Positions 32,457 to 41,827 of a stretch of DNA of 64,000 nt are shown piece by piece; position 1 is the stretch's first letter; each line of letters begins with the position of its first letter. The DNA lies in contig JANFFA010000001.1 of the NCBI GenBank assembly GCA_030848925.1, positions 1,364,001 to 1,428,000 on the forward strand, in the 5' to 3' direction. A program made the translations under genes and the position numbers. Below the pieces are notes generated by a model. The model saw only the letters and a list, made by a program, of their open reading frames with translations, had not been told where the DNA came from and searched no databases. Origin of the DNA: Rhodalgimonas zhirmunskyi (GTDB lineage: Bacteria > Pseudomonadota > Alphaproteobacteria > Rhodobacterales > Rhodobacteraceae).

Positions 32457-33884
32457 ATGAAAAAGAGCAATGTCATTGCAGCGGCCCTTATGGGTGTGCT
32501 GATGGGATTTGGCCACGCGCCAGACCGCGCCGACGCGGAATCCCTGCGTGTCGTTCGTAGCGGCACTTCATCTACACTGAACGTTCCGATGAACCGCGCA
32601 GTTGTCGTCGAAAGCGACAGCCCCTTCGCGGAACTTTCCATCGCCAACCCGGCCATCGCCGACATCTCGTCGTTGAGTGACCGGACGATCTATGTGCTGG
32701 GCAAATCGCCGGGTCTGACGACGCTGACCCTGCTTGATGCCAATGGCCAGTTGATCACCAACGTGGATGTGCGCGTGGCGGCGGATATCAGCGAATTCAA
32801 GGAACGTCTGCGGCAGATCCTGCCGGGCGAGAAGATCGAAGTGCGCACCGCGAATGACGGTATCGTGCTTTCCGGCACCGTGTCCTCGGCACAAAAACTG
32901 CAACGCGCGATGGATCTGGCCGAGCGTTATGCGCCCGAGCGGGTGTCCAACCTGATGAGCGTGGGCGGTGTGCAGCAGGTCATGCTGAAGGTGCGCTTCG
33001 CCGAGATGCAGCGCAGCGTTTCGAAATCGCTTTCCACCTCGCTGGCGCTGAACGGCAATATGTTCGGCGGCGGTATCGGGGTGAACGGCGGCACCAATAC
33101 AAACAACAACTCCGGTTCGATCGGCACGTCGCTGGGCGGCAATGTTCCGGCCAGCTCGGACGCGAATGGCACGATGCTGTTCGGCTTTAACGCCGGATCG
33201 GTCGAAGTCGGCGTCCTGCTGGAAGCCCTTGAAGCCAAAGGGGTTGTTCGCACGTTGGCAGAGCCGAACCTGACCGCCCTTTCGGGTCAGGAAGCGAAGT
33301 TTCTTGCCGGTGGCGAGTATCCGATCCCGGTCAGCCAAGACCAAGGCACCGTCACGATCGAGTTCAAACCCTTCGGCATCGAGTTGAACTTCACGCCGCG
33401 GGTTGTCGATGGCGACTTGATCAACCTCGAGCTTAACGCGGCGGTCAGTTCGATCGACCCGACGAACTCGGTCACGTTCAACGGCTTTTCGATCGACGCC
33501 TTCAAGCGCCGCGAAACATCGACAACGGTGGAAATGCGCGACGGCGAGAGCTTTGCCATCGCGGGCCTGTTGCAGGATGACTTCACCGACCTGAACGGTC
33601 AGGTGCCGTGGCTCGGCGATGTGCCGGTGCTTGGCGCGCTGTTCCGCTCGGCCAGCTACGAGCGCAACCAATCGGAACTGGTGATTATCGTGACGGCACA
33701 TCTTGTGACGCCGACACGCGGCGAGGCCTTTGCCCTGCCGACCGACCGGGTGCGCCCGCCGACCGAAAAAGACCTGTTCCTGAATGGCAAGGTTTCCCGC
33801 GAGGGCAAGCGCCCGACACGCGGTGCGGCCGGCGAGGTTGCCAAGCAGGATTTCACCGGGTCTTATGGCTACGTGATGGATTGA
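32457..33884 (+). CDS. cpaC: Outer-membrane secretin of the Tad system (CpaC/RcpA)
   Basis: Forms the ring in the outer membrane through which the pilus passes. The 475-aa precursor has a signal peptide (about 1-30, cleavage near ADA-E), then the pilus N-terminal domain (LNVPMNRAVVVESDSPFAEL, NPAIADISSLSDRTIYVLGKSPG), a BON-like domain (about 115-190) and the secretin domain (GVLLEALEAKGVVRTLAEPNLTALSGQEAKFLAGGEYP, split by me into GVLLEALEAKGVVRTLAEP and GQEAKFLAGGEYPIP). VPVLGALFRS near 400 is the classical secretin signature. The ATG at 32457 gives a proper signal peptide; an upstream ATG at 32394 does not. Confidence 0.94.
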   Translation: MKKSNVIAAALMGVLMGFGHAPDRADAESLRVVRSGTSSTLNVPMNRAVVVESDSPFAELSIANPAIADISSLSDRTIYVLGKSPGLTTLTLLDANGQLITNVDVRVAADISEFKERLRQILPGEKIEVRTANDGIVLSGTVSSAQKLQRAMDLAERYAPERVSNLMSVGGVQQVMLKVRFAEMQRSVSKSLSTSLALNGNMFGGGIGVNGGTNTNNNSGSIGTSLGGNVPASSDANGTMLFGFNAGSVEVGVLLEALEAKGVVRTLAEPNLTALSGQEAKFLAGGEYPIPVSQDQGTVTIEFKPFGIELNFTPRVVDGDLINLELNAAVSSIDPTNSVTFNGFSIDAFKRRETSTTVEMRDGESFAIAGLLQDDFTDLNGQVPWLGDVPVLGALFRSASYERNQSELVIIVTAHLVTPTRGEAFALPTDRVRPPTEKDLFLNGKVSREGKRPTRGAAGEVAKQDFTGSYGYVMD

Positions 33885-33906
33885 GATGAAACGGGGGCTT
33901 GATCAG

Positions 33907-34563
33907 ATGAGAAAGATACTCGGAGTGACCGCATTGCTGGCGATGGCCGGCTGCGGCGCAACCTCCCCCGGCGGGCAATCCTTTTACCGTGAAGCCGGGT
34001 CCAACCTTGACGGCGGATACTTCGGCAACGCCACGATGAACAACACGCAGATCATGTCGGGGGAGCGCAGCTTCGTTTACTCCCTCGCCAACAGGTTTGC
34101 GCAGGAAGTGCCATCGACGGTGAACTTCGCCTTCAACTCGTCCACTCTGGATGCCGGCGCCCGCGACTCCCTGCGAGAGCAGGCCCGCTGGATCCGTCAG
34201 TTCCCCGAGGTGCGCTTCCGGGTCTATGGCCATACCGATCTGGTTGGATCAAACGCCTATAACAAGCGGCTGGGGCTGAAACGTGCCCAGGCGGTCGTGA
34301 GTTTCCTTGCCAGCCAAGGCATTTCACGCTCGCGCCTCGAAGCGGTGGCCAGCTTTGGCGAGACACAGCCGCTGATCGTGACGCAGGGCCGCGAACGCCG
34401 CAACCGGCGCACCGTGACAGAGGTGACGGGATTCGTGAAAAATCACCCCGCCCTGCTGGATGGGAAGTATGCGCAGGTGATCTATCGCGAATACGTCAAC
34501 AGTGGCGTTCCGGCGACCACCCTAAGCGGAATCGAGAACAGCGTGACGGACGGCGCCAACTAG
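33907..34563 (+). CDS. OmpA-family lipoprotein in the Tad locus
   Basis: A 218-aa lipoprotein with lipobox LAMAGC. The OmpA C-terminal peptidoglycan-binding domain runs from about 74 to 180 (NFAFNSSTLDAGARDSL, VYGHTDLVGSNAYNKRLGLKRAQAV, RERRNRRTV). It should tie the outer-membrane secretin to peptidoglycan; it occupies the position where many loci carry cpaD, which is itself an outer-membrane lipoprotein. The start at 33907 is preferred because it gives a compact lipoprotein signal; an in-frame ATG at 33886 adds seven residues. Confidence 0.85.
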   Translation: MRKILGVTALLAMAGCGATSPGGQSFYREAGSNLDGGYFGNATMNNTQIMSGERSFVYSLANRFAQEVPSTVNFAFNSSTLDAGARDSLREQARWIRQFPEVRFRVYGHTDLVGSNAYNKRLGLKRAQAVVSFLASQGISRSRLEAVASFGETQPLIVTQGRERRNRRTVTEVTGFVKNHPALLDGKYAQVIYREYVNSGVPATTLSGIENSVTDGAN

Positions 34564-34592
34564 GCCCGCTTTCCTTCCCGTCACAACACAAG

Positions 34593-34616
34593 CGGCGCCC
34601 CTCGGGGCGCCGTTTT
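34593..34616 (+). terminator. Rho-independent terminator after the OmpA lipoprotein gene
   Basis: An 8-bp stem CGGCGCCC / GGGCGCCG with a CTCG loop, followed by TTTT. Confidence 0.85.
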
Positions 34617-34916
34617 GCGTCTGAACCTCATGTTTTTCACGCGATTTTGCCCCTCCCCCGCCCCAATCGGCGGCCAGAATCACGCAAGTGGCTAAAACTC
34701 ACTGGTTTCCGATTAGGAAACGCCCGGCATGGGTAACCTGCCACCGTCGCATAATTCCGCACAATTACGATTTTTTGGCCCCAATGTTGCCCCAGTCCTC
34801 ACCGACATTGCCTGCAATAGAACAGATGCGTCTTCAAGCGAGAGGCGCCTGATGGGGCGATGCCCCCGACGGCAAAAGGCCCGACGAAGGCGAATTGTGA
34901 AAAGGAACCGAGGCAT
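34617..34916. other. Leader region of the cpaE unit
   Basis: About 300 bases without a convincing gene between the terminator and cpaE. An inverted repeat GTTTCC-gatta-GGAAAC lies at 34705-34721. An AT-rich stretch (34745-34780) may hold the promoter. A short reading frame here lacks a ribosome binding site and coding character. Confidence 0.45.
34705..34721. promoter_or_regulatory. Inverted repeat upstream of cpaE
   Basis: GTTTCC-GATTA-GGAAAC, 6-bp arms and 5-base spacer, about 200 bases upstream of cpaE. Possible operator; no regulator assigned. Confidence 0.3.
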
Positions 34917-36158
34917 ATGACGAGTGAAGCGATCATGGAGTCCGATCTGAGCCCGCTGGTGGCGTGTACGATCAGCCGCGACGTCCAGAATTTCGATCTG
35001 TTGATCGAAGATATGGAGGCCGCCCTTGGCGAAAGCTGGGGAGATCTCGGGTTTGCCGAGGCGAAGGCGTTCTTCAACCAGCCCGAGGCCGAAGCGCTTG
35101 AATTCGTCGCCATCGCGATTGACGAAAGCGACGAGGAAAAGCTCGTCATGCTGGGAGAAATCATCGAGGCCTCGAAGGAAAAAGGGATCAAGGTGATCCT
35201 GATCGCCGAAGACGTGAGCCCCGCCGCGCTGCACCAGTTGCTGCGCCAGGGCGCCGATGAATTCGTGCCCTACCCCCTTCCCGAGGGCGAGCTGATGGCC
35301 GCGATCGCGCGCCTTCAGGAGCCCGAGCCCGAACCGATGCCGATGGCCGCCCCGGTGTCTGCTGCGGCGTCCGAAGGCAACCGCAACGGCGTGTTGATCG
35401 CTGTGCACGGGTTGGCCGGGGGCACGGGTGCGACGACGCTGGCCGTGAACCTCGCATGGGAACTGTGCACGATCCAGAAAGAGGATGCGCCCAAGGTTTG
35501 CATCATCGATCTTGATCTCCAGTTTGGTGCGGTTTCGACCTATCTCGACCTGCAGCGCCGCGAGGCGGTTTACGAGATGCTGACCGATACGGACGGCATG
35601 GATGACGACGTCTTCAAACAGGCGCTTGTGGGTTACGAGGACAAGCTGAGCGTGCTGACCGCGCCGCCCGAAATGCTGCCGCTTGACCTGATCTCGTCCG
35701 AGGATGTGAACGCGGTGCTCGACATGGCGCGCCGCCACTTCGATTACGTAGTGGTGGACATGCCGTCGACGCTGGTGTCGTGGTCGGAAGCGGTGCTGAA
35801 CGCGGCGCATGTTTATTTCGCGACGCTCGAACTCGACATGCGCTCGGCGCAGAACACGCTGCGCCTGAAGCGGGCGTTGCAGGCCGAGGAACTGCCGGTC
35901 GAAAAGCTGCGCTATGCGCTTAATCGCGGGCCGAAATTCACCGACCTGAGCGGCAAGAGCCGCGTGAAGTTGCTTGAGGAAAGTCTCGACATCTCGATCG
36001 AGGTGCAGCTTCCAGATGGTGGCAAACCGGTGGTGCAGGCGGCCGATCACGGCATGCCGCTGGCGGAAGCCGCCGCAAAGAACCCGCTGCGCAAGGAGAT
36101 CGCCAAGCTTGCGGCCTCGATCCATCAACATGGACAGGACGAGGCCCAGGCCGCTTGA
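34917..36158 (+). CDS. cpaE: Pilus localisation ATPase-like protein CpaE/TadZ
   Basis: CpaE/TadZ places the Tad machine at the cell pole. The 413-aa product has an N-terminal receiver-like domain (about 40-130) without an obvious phospho-acceptor motif, an acidic Pro-rich linker (PEPEPMPMAAPVSAAA), and a ParA/MinD-like domain. The P-loop region reads VHGLAGGTGATTLAVNLAW: both the ParA signature lysine and the P-loop lysine are absent. The Walker A' (IIDLDLQFGAVSTYLD) and Walker B-like VVVDMPST are kept. The start follows GAGG five bases upstream. Deviant P-loops are known in TadZ proteins, so binding may occur without normal hydrolysis. Confidence 0.9.
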   Translation: MTSEAIMESDLSPLVACTISRDVQNFDLLIEDMEAALGESWGDLGFAEAKAFFNQPEAEALEFVAIAIDESDEEKLVMLGEIIEASKEKGIKVILIAEDVSPAALHQLLRQGADEFVPYPLPEGELMAAIARLQEPEPEPMPMAAPVSAAASEGNRNGVLIAVHGLAGGTGATTLAVNLAWELCTIQKEDAPKVCIIDLDLQFGAVSTYLDLQRREAVYEMLTDTDGMDDDVFKQALVGYEDKLSVLTAPPEMLPLDLISSEDVNAVLDMARRHFDYVVVDMPSTLVSWSEAVLNAAHVYFATLELDMRSAQNTLRLKRALQAEELPVEKLRYALNRGPKFTDLSGKSRVKLLEESLDISIEVQLPDGGKPVVQAADHGMPLAEAAAKNPLRKEIAKLAASIHQHGQDEAQAA

Positions 36159-36178
36159 TCCGGAAGGAGTGAAACGAC

Positions 36179-37669
36179 ATGTTTTCGCGTTACAAAAAAG
36201 AAGGTGCCGCACCGAAATCCGCAGGCGAGGGCAAGGCCAAGGCGCCCGCGCCCGCCGCCGCAGGCAAGGTGACCAAGCTTCCCAAGAAGGCCGCGCCGCA
36301 GGCCGCACCGGTCGAGCCCGAGGCCTCGACCTCGCTGCGTCGGGCTGCTCAGGCCACCCCGGCCCGTTCGGCGACCTTTGACAAGGACCAGAAGCGCAAG
36401 GAACGCATGGGCGAGCTGAAGCTCGAACTGCACCGCGAGTTGCTGGAAAACCTGAACCTTGCCGCGCTCGATACCGCGAGCGAGCAGGACCTGCGCGCCG
36501 AGATCAACGAAATCACGACCGAGGTGCTGAATCAGAAGGCGATGGTCCTCAACCGCGAGGACCGTGCGCAGCTCAACAAGGAGCTGTATTTCGAGGTGAA
36601 GGGCCTTGGCCCATTAGAAACGCTTCTGCAGGACGACACCGTCAACGATATTCTGGTGAACGGGCCGCAGCAGATTTTCGTCGAACGCTCGGGCAAGCTT
36701 GAACTGACCGATGTGACCTTCAAGGACGAAAAGCACCTGATGCGGATCATCGACAAAATCGTTTCGGCCGTTGGCCGGCGTGTCGATGAATCCAACCCCT
36801 ATGTTGACGCCCGTCTTGCCGATGGGTCGCGTTTCAACGCCATGGTGCCGCCGATCGCGGTCGACGGCAGTCTGGTTTCGATTCGTAAGTTCAAGAAGGA
36901 CAAGCTGGGCATTGATGACCTGGTGCGGTTCGGGGCGTTCTCGGAAGAGATGGCCGCCTATCTTCAGGCCGCGGTGGCCTGCCGACTGAACATCATCGTG
37001 TCGGGCGGGACGGGTTCGGGTAAGACGACGACGCTCAACGCGCTGTCGTCCTTCATCGACAATGCCGAACGCATCCTGACAATCGAGGATACGGCAGAAC
37101 TTCAGCTGCAACAGACCCATGTGGGCCGGATGGAAAGCCGCCCGCCGAACGTCGAAGGCAAGGGCGAGGTTTCGCCCCGTGACTGTCTGAAAAACGCGCT
37201 TCGTATGCGACCCGACCGGATCATCGTGGGGGAAACGCGGGGCGAAGAAGTTATCGACATGCTTCAGGCCATGAACACCGGCCACGACGGCTCGATGACG
37301 ACGATCCACGCCAACAACGCCCGCGACGGCATCAGCCGTCTGGAAAACATGATCGCCATGGCCGGGATCGAAATGCCGCTCAAGGCGGTGAGAAGCCAGA
37401 TTTCATCGGCTGTGAACCTGATCGTGCAGGCCTCGCGTTTGCAGGATGGCTCGCGCCGGATGACATCCATTACCGAAATCACCGGCATGGAGGGCGATGT
37501 GATCTCGATGCAAGAGATTTTTCGGTTCCAACGTGTCGGCCTGACGCCCGAAAACAAGATCATCGGACATTTCACCGCCACTGGCGTGCGTTCGCACTTC
37601 TCGGAACGTTTCCGCCTTTGGGGCTATGACCTGCCGCCCTCGATCTTTGATCCCATTGCAGCGGAGTAA
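36179..37669 (+). CDS. cpaF: Tad pilus assembly ATPase CpaF/TadA
   Basis: Secretion motor ATPase that powers Flp pilus assembly. The 496-aa product has a Lys/Ala-rich N-terminal extension to about residue 75, an N-terminal helical domain, and the type II/IV secretion ATPase core. Walker A is GGTGSGKTT (about 277-285), the Asp box [12 protein letters not shown] follows, Walker B is [16 protein letters not shown], and the His box is [12 protein letters not shown]. It follows cpaE by 20 bases and precedes tadB by five, so the genes are co-transcribed. Confidence 0.96.
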   Translation: MFSRYKKEGAAPKSAGEGKAKAPAPAAAGKVTKLPKKAAPQAAPVEPEASTSLRRAAQATPARSATFDKDQKRKERMGELKLELHRELLENLNLAALDTASEQDLRAEINEITTEVLNQKAMVLNREDRAQLNKELYFEVKGLGPLETLLQDDTVNDILVNGPQQIFVERSGKLELTDVTFKDEKHLMRIIDKIVSAVGRRVDESNPYVDARLADGSRFNAMVPPIAVDGSLVSIRKFKKDKLGIDDLVRFGAFSEEMAAYLQAAVACRLNIIVSGGTGSGKTTTLNALSSFIDNAERILTIEDTAELQLQQTHVGRMESRPPNVEGKGEVSPRDCLKNALRMRPDRIIVGETRGEEVIDMLQAMNTGHDGSMTTIHANNARDGISRLENMIAMAGIEMPLKAVRSQISSAVNLIVQASRLQDGSRRMTSITEITGMEGDVISMQEIFRFQRVGLTPENKIIGHFTATGVRSHFSERFRLWGYDLPPSIFDPIAAE

Positions 37670-37674
37670 ATGAA

Positions 37675-38643
37675 ATGACGATCAGTGCAGAACCGCTAAT
37701 TTACGCGATTGTCTTCATCGGGGTGCTTGTCCTCGTCGAGGGCCTTTACCTGACGGTCTTTGGCAAGTCGATCTCGCTGAACAGCCGGGTCAACCGCCGA
37801 CTTGAGATGCTCGAGAAGGGCTCGAACCGTGAAGAGGTGATGGAGAAGCTCCGCAAGGAGATGCACCAGCACATGAAATCGCGCTCGATCCCGCTTTATT
37901 CGCTTCTGGCGGACAAGGCGCAAAAGGCCGCGATCGCATTTTCACCGCAGCAGTTGATTTTGCTGATGTTGGGGCTTTCGGGCCTCGCCTTTGTCGGTCT
38001 GACCGTGGGCACCGAAACCGAAGTTCCCGTGCGGGCCGCGATTTCCGGCGCGATGGGCATTGGCGGCGTTTACTTCTGGGTCAATAACAAGGCCAAGAAA
38101 CGCCTAAGCATGATTGAAGAGCAGCTTCCTGATGCAGTAGAGCTTATGGTTCGAAGCCTGCGCGTGGGGCATCCCTTCTCGTCTGCGATCGCGATCGTCT
38201 CGAAAGAGGTGAAGGATCCTCTGGCCTCGGAATTCGGCGTTATCGCGGATGAAAGCGCTTATGGCCGTGACATGGGCGAAGCGCTCAAGGACATGGCAGA
38301 ACGGATCGGATTGCAGGATTTGCGCTTCCTTGCGGTGGCGGTGACCATCCAGCAGCAATCAGGCGGTAACCTGGCCGAGATTCTGGCCGGTTTGGCCGCG
38401 GTGATCCGGGCGCGCTTCCGTCTGTTCCGCCGGGTCAAGGCGATCACCGCCGAAGCGCAATGGTCTGGCAAGTTCCTGTCGGGGTTCCCGATCTTTGCCC
38501 TGATCGCGATCAACGTGATGGATCCGCACTACTATGACGACGTGATGGATCACGAGCTTTTCATCCCGGCCTGTTTGCTTGTGGCGGGCTTTCTGGTCGC
38601 CAACCTGCTGGTCATGCGTTGGTTGACCAACATCAAGGTCTGA
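37675..38643 (+). CDS. tadB: Tad inner-membrane platform protein TadB
   Basis: A 322-aa type II secretion F-domain protein that forms the inner-membrane platform with TadC. It has an N-terminal membrane segment, a second pair near 95-140 (LILLMLGLSGLAFVGLTVG, ISGAMGIGGVYFWV), then the GspF domain with EEQLPDAVELMVRSLRVGHPF and SGGNLAEILAGLAAVIRAR, and C-terminal segments. It starts five bases after the cpaF stop. Confidence 0.95.
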   Translation: MTISAEPLIYAIVFIGVLVLVEGLYLTVFGKSISLNSRVNRRLEMLEKGSNREEVMEKLRKEMHQHMKSRSIPLYSLLADKAQKAAIAFSPQQLILLMLGLSGLAFVGLTVGTETEVPVRAAISGAMGIGGVYFWVNNKAKKRLSMIEEQLPDAVELMVRSLRVGHPFSSAIAIVSKEVKDPLASEFGVIADESAYGRDMGEALKDMAERIGLQDLRFLAVAVTIQQQSGGNLAEILAGLAAVIRARFRLFRRVKAITAEAQWSGKFLSGFPIFALIAINVMDPHYYDDVMDHELFIPACLLVAGFLVANLLVMRWLTNIKV

Positions 38644-38668
38644 TCCGGACAGAGCAAGGAAGATAACT

Positions 38669-39640
38669 ATGGAAAACATCAACCAGTCGCTCACCGATGC
38701 CCTCGGACCAATGGGCCCGCTGATCGCGGTAGGGTTGCTCGGGGTCGTGCTGATCCTGCTGACTTTGCCGGTGTTGCTGCGCAAGCGCGACGATCCGCTT
38801 GAAAAGCTGCGCAAGAACGCCAAGGCGCCGAAAGGAAGCACTCAGGTCAAAGAAGCGCTGCGCGCCAAGCAGCGCAACGACAAGCTTGAGAAATACGCCA
38901 ACTTCCTCGAACCCAAGAGCGAAGAGGAACTGGAAGGCATCAAGCTAAAGCTGATGCAAGCCGGCTATCGCGATCGGGATGCGGTGCGCTATTTCCACTT
39001 CGCGCAATTCGCACTGGGCATCGGGTTTCTGGTGCTGGGCGTGATCTATTTCCTGCTGTTCAAGTCAGGCGAAGAGGCGACCACCAAGCAGACAATCATG
39101 TATATCCTCGGCCCCGGCGCCGCGGGTTACTTGTTGCCCAAATACTGGGTGAATAAACGCCAGAAGTCGCGCCAGCAGGAAATTCAGGACGGTTTCCCCG
39201 ATGCTCTCGACATGTTGTTGGTCTGCGTCGAAGCGGGCCAGTCGATGGATCAGGCGATTATCAAGGTTTCATCTGAACTCCGTGCCTCCTATCCGGCGCT
39301 GGCCGATGAATTCGAGATCGTTTCGCTGGAAATGAAGGCGGGCAAGGACAAGACCGCCGTGCTGAACGACATGTCCGAGCGTTGCGGCGTGCAGGACGTG
39401 GCCAGCTTCGTGACCGTGCTGATCCAGTCGCAGACCTTCGGCACGCCGATCTCGGATGCGCTTAGGGTCTATGCCGCCGAGATGCGCGACAAGCGGGTGA
39501 TGCGCGCCGAAGAGGCCGCCAACAAGCTGCCGACCAAGATGACGCTGGTTACGATGATGCTGACCGTGCCGCCGCTTCTGATCATCCTGATCGCGCCCTC
39601 GGCGCTGGGGATTGCGGAACTGGGCAACATGGGCAACTGA
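38669..39640 (+). CDS. tadC: Tad inner-membrane platform protein TadC
   Basis: Partner of TadB, 323 aa, also with a GspF domain. It has an N-terminal membrane segment (about 14-32), two central ones (about 110-130 and 140-155), the motif QDGFPDALDMLLVCVEAGQSMDQAI and LIQSQTFGTPISDALRVYA, and a C-terminal hydrophobic segment. It lies 25 bases after tadB with AAGGAAG as ribosome binding site. A strong terminator follows, ending the cpaE-tadC unit. Confidence 0.95.
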   Translation: MENINQSLTDALGPMGPLIAVGLLGVVLILLTLPVLLRKRDDPLEKLRKNAKAPKGSTQVKEALRAKQRNDKLEKYANFLEPKSEEELEGIKLKLMQAGYRDRDAVRYFHFAQFALGIGFLVLGVIYFLLFKSGEEATTKQTIMYILGPGAAGYLLPKYWVNKRQKSRQQEIQDGFPDALDMLLVCVEAGQSMDQAIIKVSSELRASYPALADEFEIVSLEMKAGKDKTAVLNDMSERCGVQDVASFVTVLIQSQTFGTPISDALRVYAAEMRDKRVMRAEEAANKLPTKMTLVTMMLTVPPLLIILIAPSALGIAELGNMGN

Positions 39641-39669
39641 ACCGGTTGCACGCACGCAAGACAACGCAG

Positions 39670-39694
39670 AGGGCGGGGATTTCCCCGCCCTTTT
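39670..39694 (+). terminator. Rho-independent terminator after tadC
   Basis: AGGGCGGGGA / TCCCCGCCCT stem with a two-base centre, followed by TTT. The tight loop probably opens to four bases. Confidence 0.85.
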
Positions 39695-39823
39695 CGCGTG
39701 TCACATATGTTGCAATGCGGATGCATCCCGCCCGTCATCGCGCGGCTGCCCCTTTGCCTGCGCGCATGGTTTGGCCTAACTCTTGGGAAACGCGCAGATA
39801 CAAACGATCCTCGAACAGGTTTC

Positions 39824-40393
39824 ATGACAGCAAAAACCCCCTTCATCGCCCTTACGGCCGCGCTTGTTGCGCTGGTGCTTTCGGGCTGCGCCCCGAAACT
39901 GGACCGCACCGATGGCGGCCCCTATGCGCCCGGCGTGAAACGCGGCGGCGAGGCGGTGGACGGGTTGGTCGTGGGGCATCGCCTGATGGCTGCGGGCGAA
40001 TATGAACTGGCGCTGAGCGCCTTCACCCGCGCCGCCGCCGAACAGGGGATGACGAATGACATTCGCCTTGCCCTTGGCACCGCGAACCTTGGCCTTGGCC
40101 GATTGGGCCAGGCCGAAACCCTGCTGCGCAAGGCCGTGAAGGAAGAGCCGACCATCCCCGAGGCCTGGAACAACCTTGGCGTCGTGCTGATGGAGAAACG
40201 CGAATACGCCGAAGCGGCACAGGTGTTTCGCCGGGCCTATGCGCTCGACAATGGCGAAAGTGACTCAGTGCGTGACAATTTGCGCAAAGCACTCGCAAAA
40301 TCGGAAAATCCCGATTATGCTGACGAGACAGAACAAGACTATAAATTGGTGCGACGCGGCAGCAGTGATTTCCTGATCCGCCGGATACCATGA
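39824..40393 (+). CDS. tadD: TPR lipoprotein, TadD-like
   Basis: A 189-aa lipoprotein (lipobox LVLSGC) with about three tetratricopeptide repeats between residues 55 and 160 (MAAGEYELALSAFTRAA, GRLGQAETLLRKAVKEEP, REYAEAAQVFRRAYALD). TadD is the TPR protein that assists the secretin in Tad systems. The start at 39824 gives the lipoprotein signal; the frame upstream does not. A second TPR lipoprotein gene follows 48 bases later. Confidence 0.82.
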   Translation: MTAKTPFIALTAALVALVLSGCAPKLDRTDGGPYAPGVKRGGEAVDGLVVGHRLMAAGEYELALSAFTRAAAEQGMTNDIRLALGTANLGLGRLGQAETLLRKAVKEEPTIPEAWNNLGVVLMEKREYAEAAQVFRRAYALDNGESDSVRDNLRKALAKSENPDYADETEQDYKLVRRGSSDFLIRRIP

Positions 40394-40441
40394 ATAAAAA
40401 GAGCTGAGACGAGGCTGAGGCAGTAAAAGGACGCAGGCAAA

Positions 40442-41299
40442 ATGCGCCATTTCAAGTTGATTTCCCTGTGCCTGACAGGCGCGGTTGCGCTGTCGGCATG
40501 TGAAAAAACCGCCAACGGGGACGTGAACCGCGCGTTGCAGAACGTCAACGTGGTGGATGAAAGCAATCTCAACGACATCATGCTGACGGTGGCCGACCCG
40601 AACGAGGCCGTCACCTATTTCCAGCGCTCGACCAAGGATCAACCCGATCGCGTCGATCTCCAGCGCGGTCTGGCCACGTCGTTGATCCGGGCCAAGCGCA
40701 ACAGCGAGGCGGTTCCCGCCTATGAAAAGCTGATCAAGATGGAAGGCGCGACCACCGATGATACAGTCGACTTCGCCGATGCGCTGATCCGGGCGGGCGA
40801 CTGGAAGCGCGCCGAGAAGATCCTCGACGAGGTTCCGCCCACGCACGAGACCTTCAAGCGCTATCGCCTTGAAGCAATGGTGGCGGACAGCAACAAGGAA
40901 TGGAAAAAGGCCGACAGTTTTTATGAAATCGCGGTCGGCCTGACAACGCGGCCTGCGGGCGTGCTGAACAACTGGGGCTATTCCAAGCTGACGCGCGGCG
41001 ATTTTTCCGAGGCCGAACGCCTGTTCGGCGAGGCGATCACGCAGGACAAGACCCTGTTCACCGCCAAGAATAACATGGTTCTGGCCCGTGGCGCGCAGCG
41101 CAACTACAACCTGCCCGTCATCCCGATGGACCAGAGTGAGCGTGCACAGCTTTTGCACACACTGGGCCTTTCGGCGATCAAGCAGGGCGATGTCGAGACC
41201 GGTAAGGGCCTGTTGCGTGAAGCCATCGACACCCATCCGCAACATTTCGAAGCCGCTGTCCGCTCGCTTCGTGCGTTGGAAGACAACGTCAGCAACTGA
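40442..41299 (+). CDS. Second TPR lipoprotein of the Tad locus
   Basis: A 285-aa lipoprotein (lipobox ALSAC) with TPR repeats through most of its length (ANEAVTYFQRSTKDQPDRVDLQRGLATSL, KRAEKILDEVPP, and near the C-terminus IKQGDVETGKGLLREAIDTHP). It looks related to the previous gene and to TadD, and two such genes in a row are common in Rhodobacterales Tad loci. Its role is probably in secretin placement or stability. It lies 18 bases before the prepilin peptidase gene. Confidence 0.82.
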   Translation: MRHFKLISLCLTGAVALSACEKTANGDVNRALQNVNVVDESNLNDIMLTVADPNEAVTYFQRSTKDQPDRVDLQRGLATSLIRAKRNSEAVPAYEKLIKMEGATTDDTVDFADALIRAGDWKRAEKILDEVPPTHETFKRYRLEAMVADSNKEWKKADSFYEIAVGLTTRPAGVLNNWGYSKLTRGDFSEAERLFGEAITQDKTLFTAKNNMVLARGAQRNYNLPVIPMDQSERAQLLHTLGLSAIKQGDVETGKGLLREAIDTHPQHFEAAVRSLRALEDNVSN

Positions 41300-41317
41300 T
41301 CCGCGAAAGGCCGCGAC

Positions 41318-41812
41318 ATGGCGATCACGAGCCTTTCTGCGCTGATCTTTGCGCTGCCGGTCTGGATCATCTGCATCTGGGTCGCGTGGTCGGACATGGC
41401 GCGGATGAAAATCCCCAACCGGGCCGTGATGGCGCTGGTCGTGGTGTTCCTCGTGCTGGGGCTGTTCGTGATGCCATGGGACGTGTTCCTGTGGCGGTTG
41501 TTGCACCTTGTCATCATCCTGTTGGTGGGCATCGTGATGAATGCCGCTGGCATGATTGGCGCGGGCGATGCGAAATTCGCCGCCGCCACCGCGCCCTTCA
41601 TCGCGCTTGGCGATCTGCGGCTGGTGATGGCGCTGTTCGCGGCCAATCTTCTGGCCGCTTACGTCACCCACAGGATCGCGCGGCACACACCGCTGCGCAA
41701 ACTGGCCCCGAATTGGGAAAGCTGGCATCGCGGCTGGGATTTCCCGATGGGCCTGTCGCTGGGCGCGACCCTGGCGATTTATATCGGTCTCGGCATTCCC
41801 TACGGCAGCTGA
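41318..41812 (+). CDS. cpaA: Prepilin peptidase CpaA/TadV
   Basis: Inner-membrane aspartic peptidase (A24 family) that removes the leader from Flp pilins. The 164-aa product has about four to five membrane segments. The two catalytic aspartates are visible in WSDMARMKIPN (about 25-35) and GAGDAKFAAA (about 84-93, the GxGD motif). It is the last forward gene of the main locus; a reverse-strand gene begins 15 bases after it. Confidence 0.93.
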   Translation: MAITSLSALIFALPVWIICIWVAWSDMARMKIPNRAVMALVVVFLVLGLFVMPWDVFLWRLLHLVIILLVGIVMNAAGMIGAGDAKFAAATAPFIALGDLRLVMALFAANLLAAYVTHRIARHTPLRKLAPNWESWHRGWDFPMGLSLGATLAIYIGLGIPYGS

Positions 41813-41827
41813 GGGGCAAGCCCTCGC

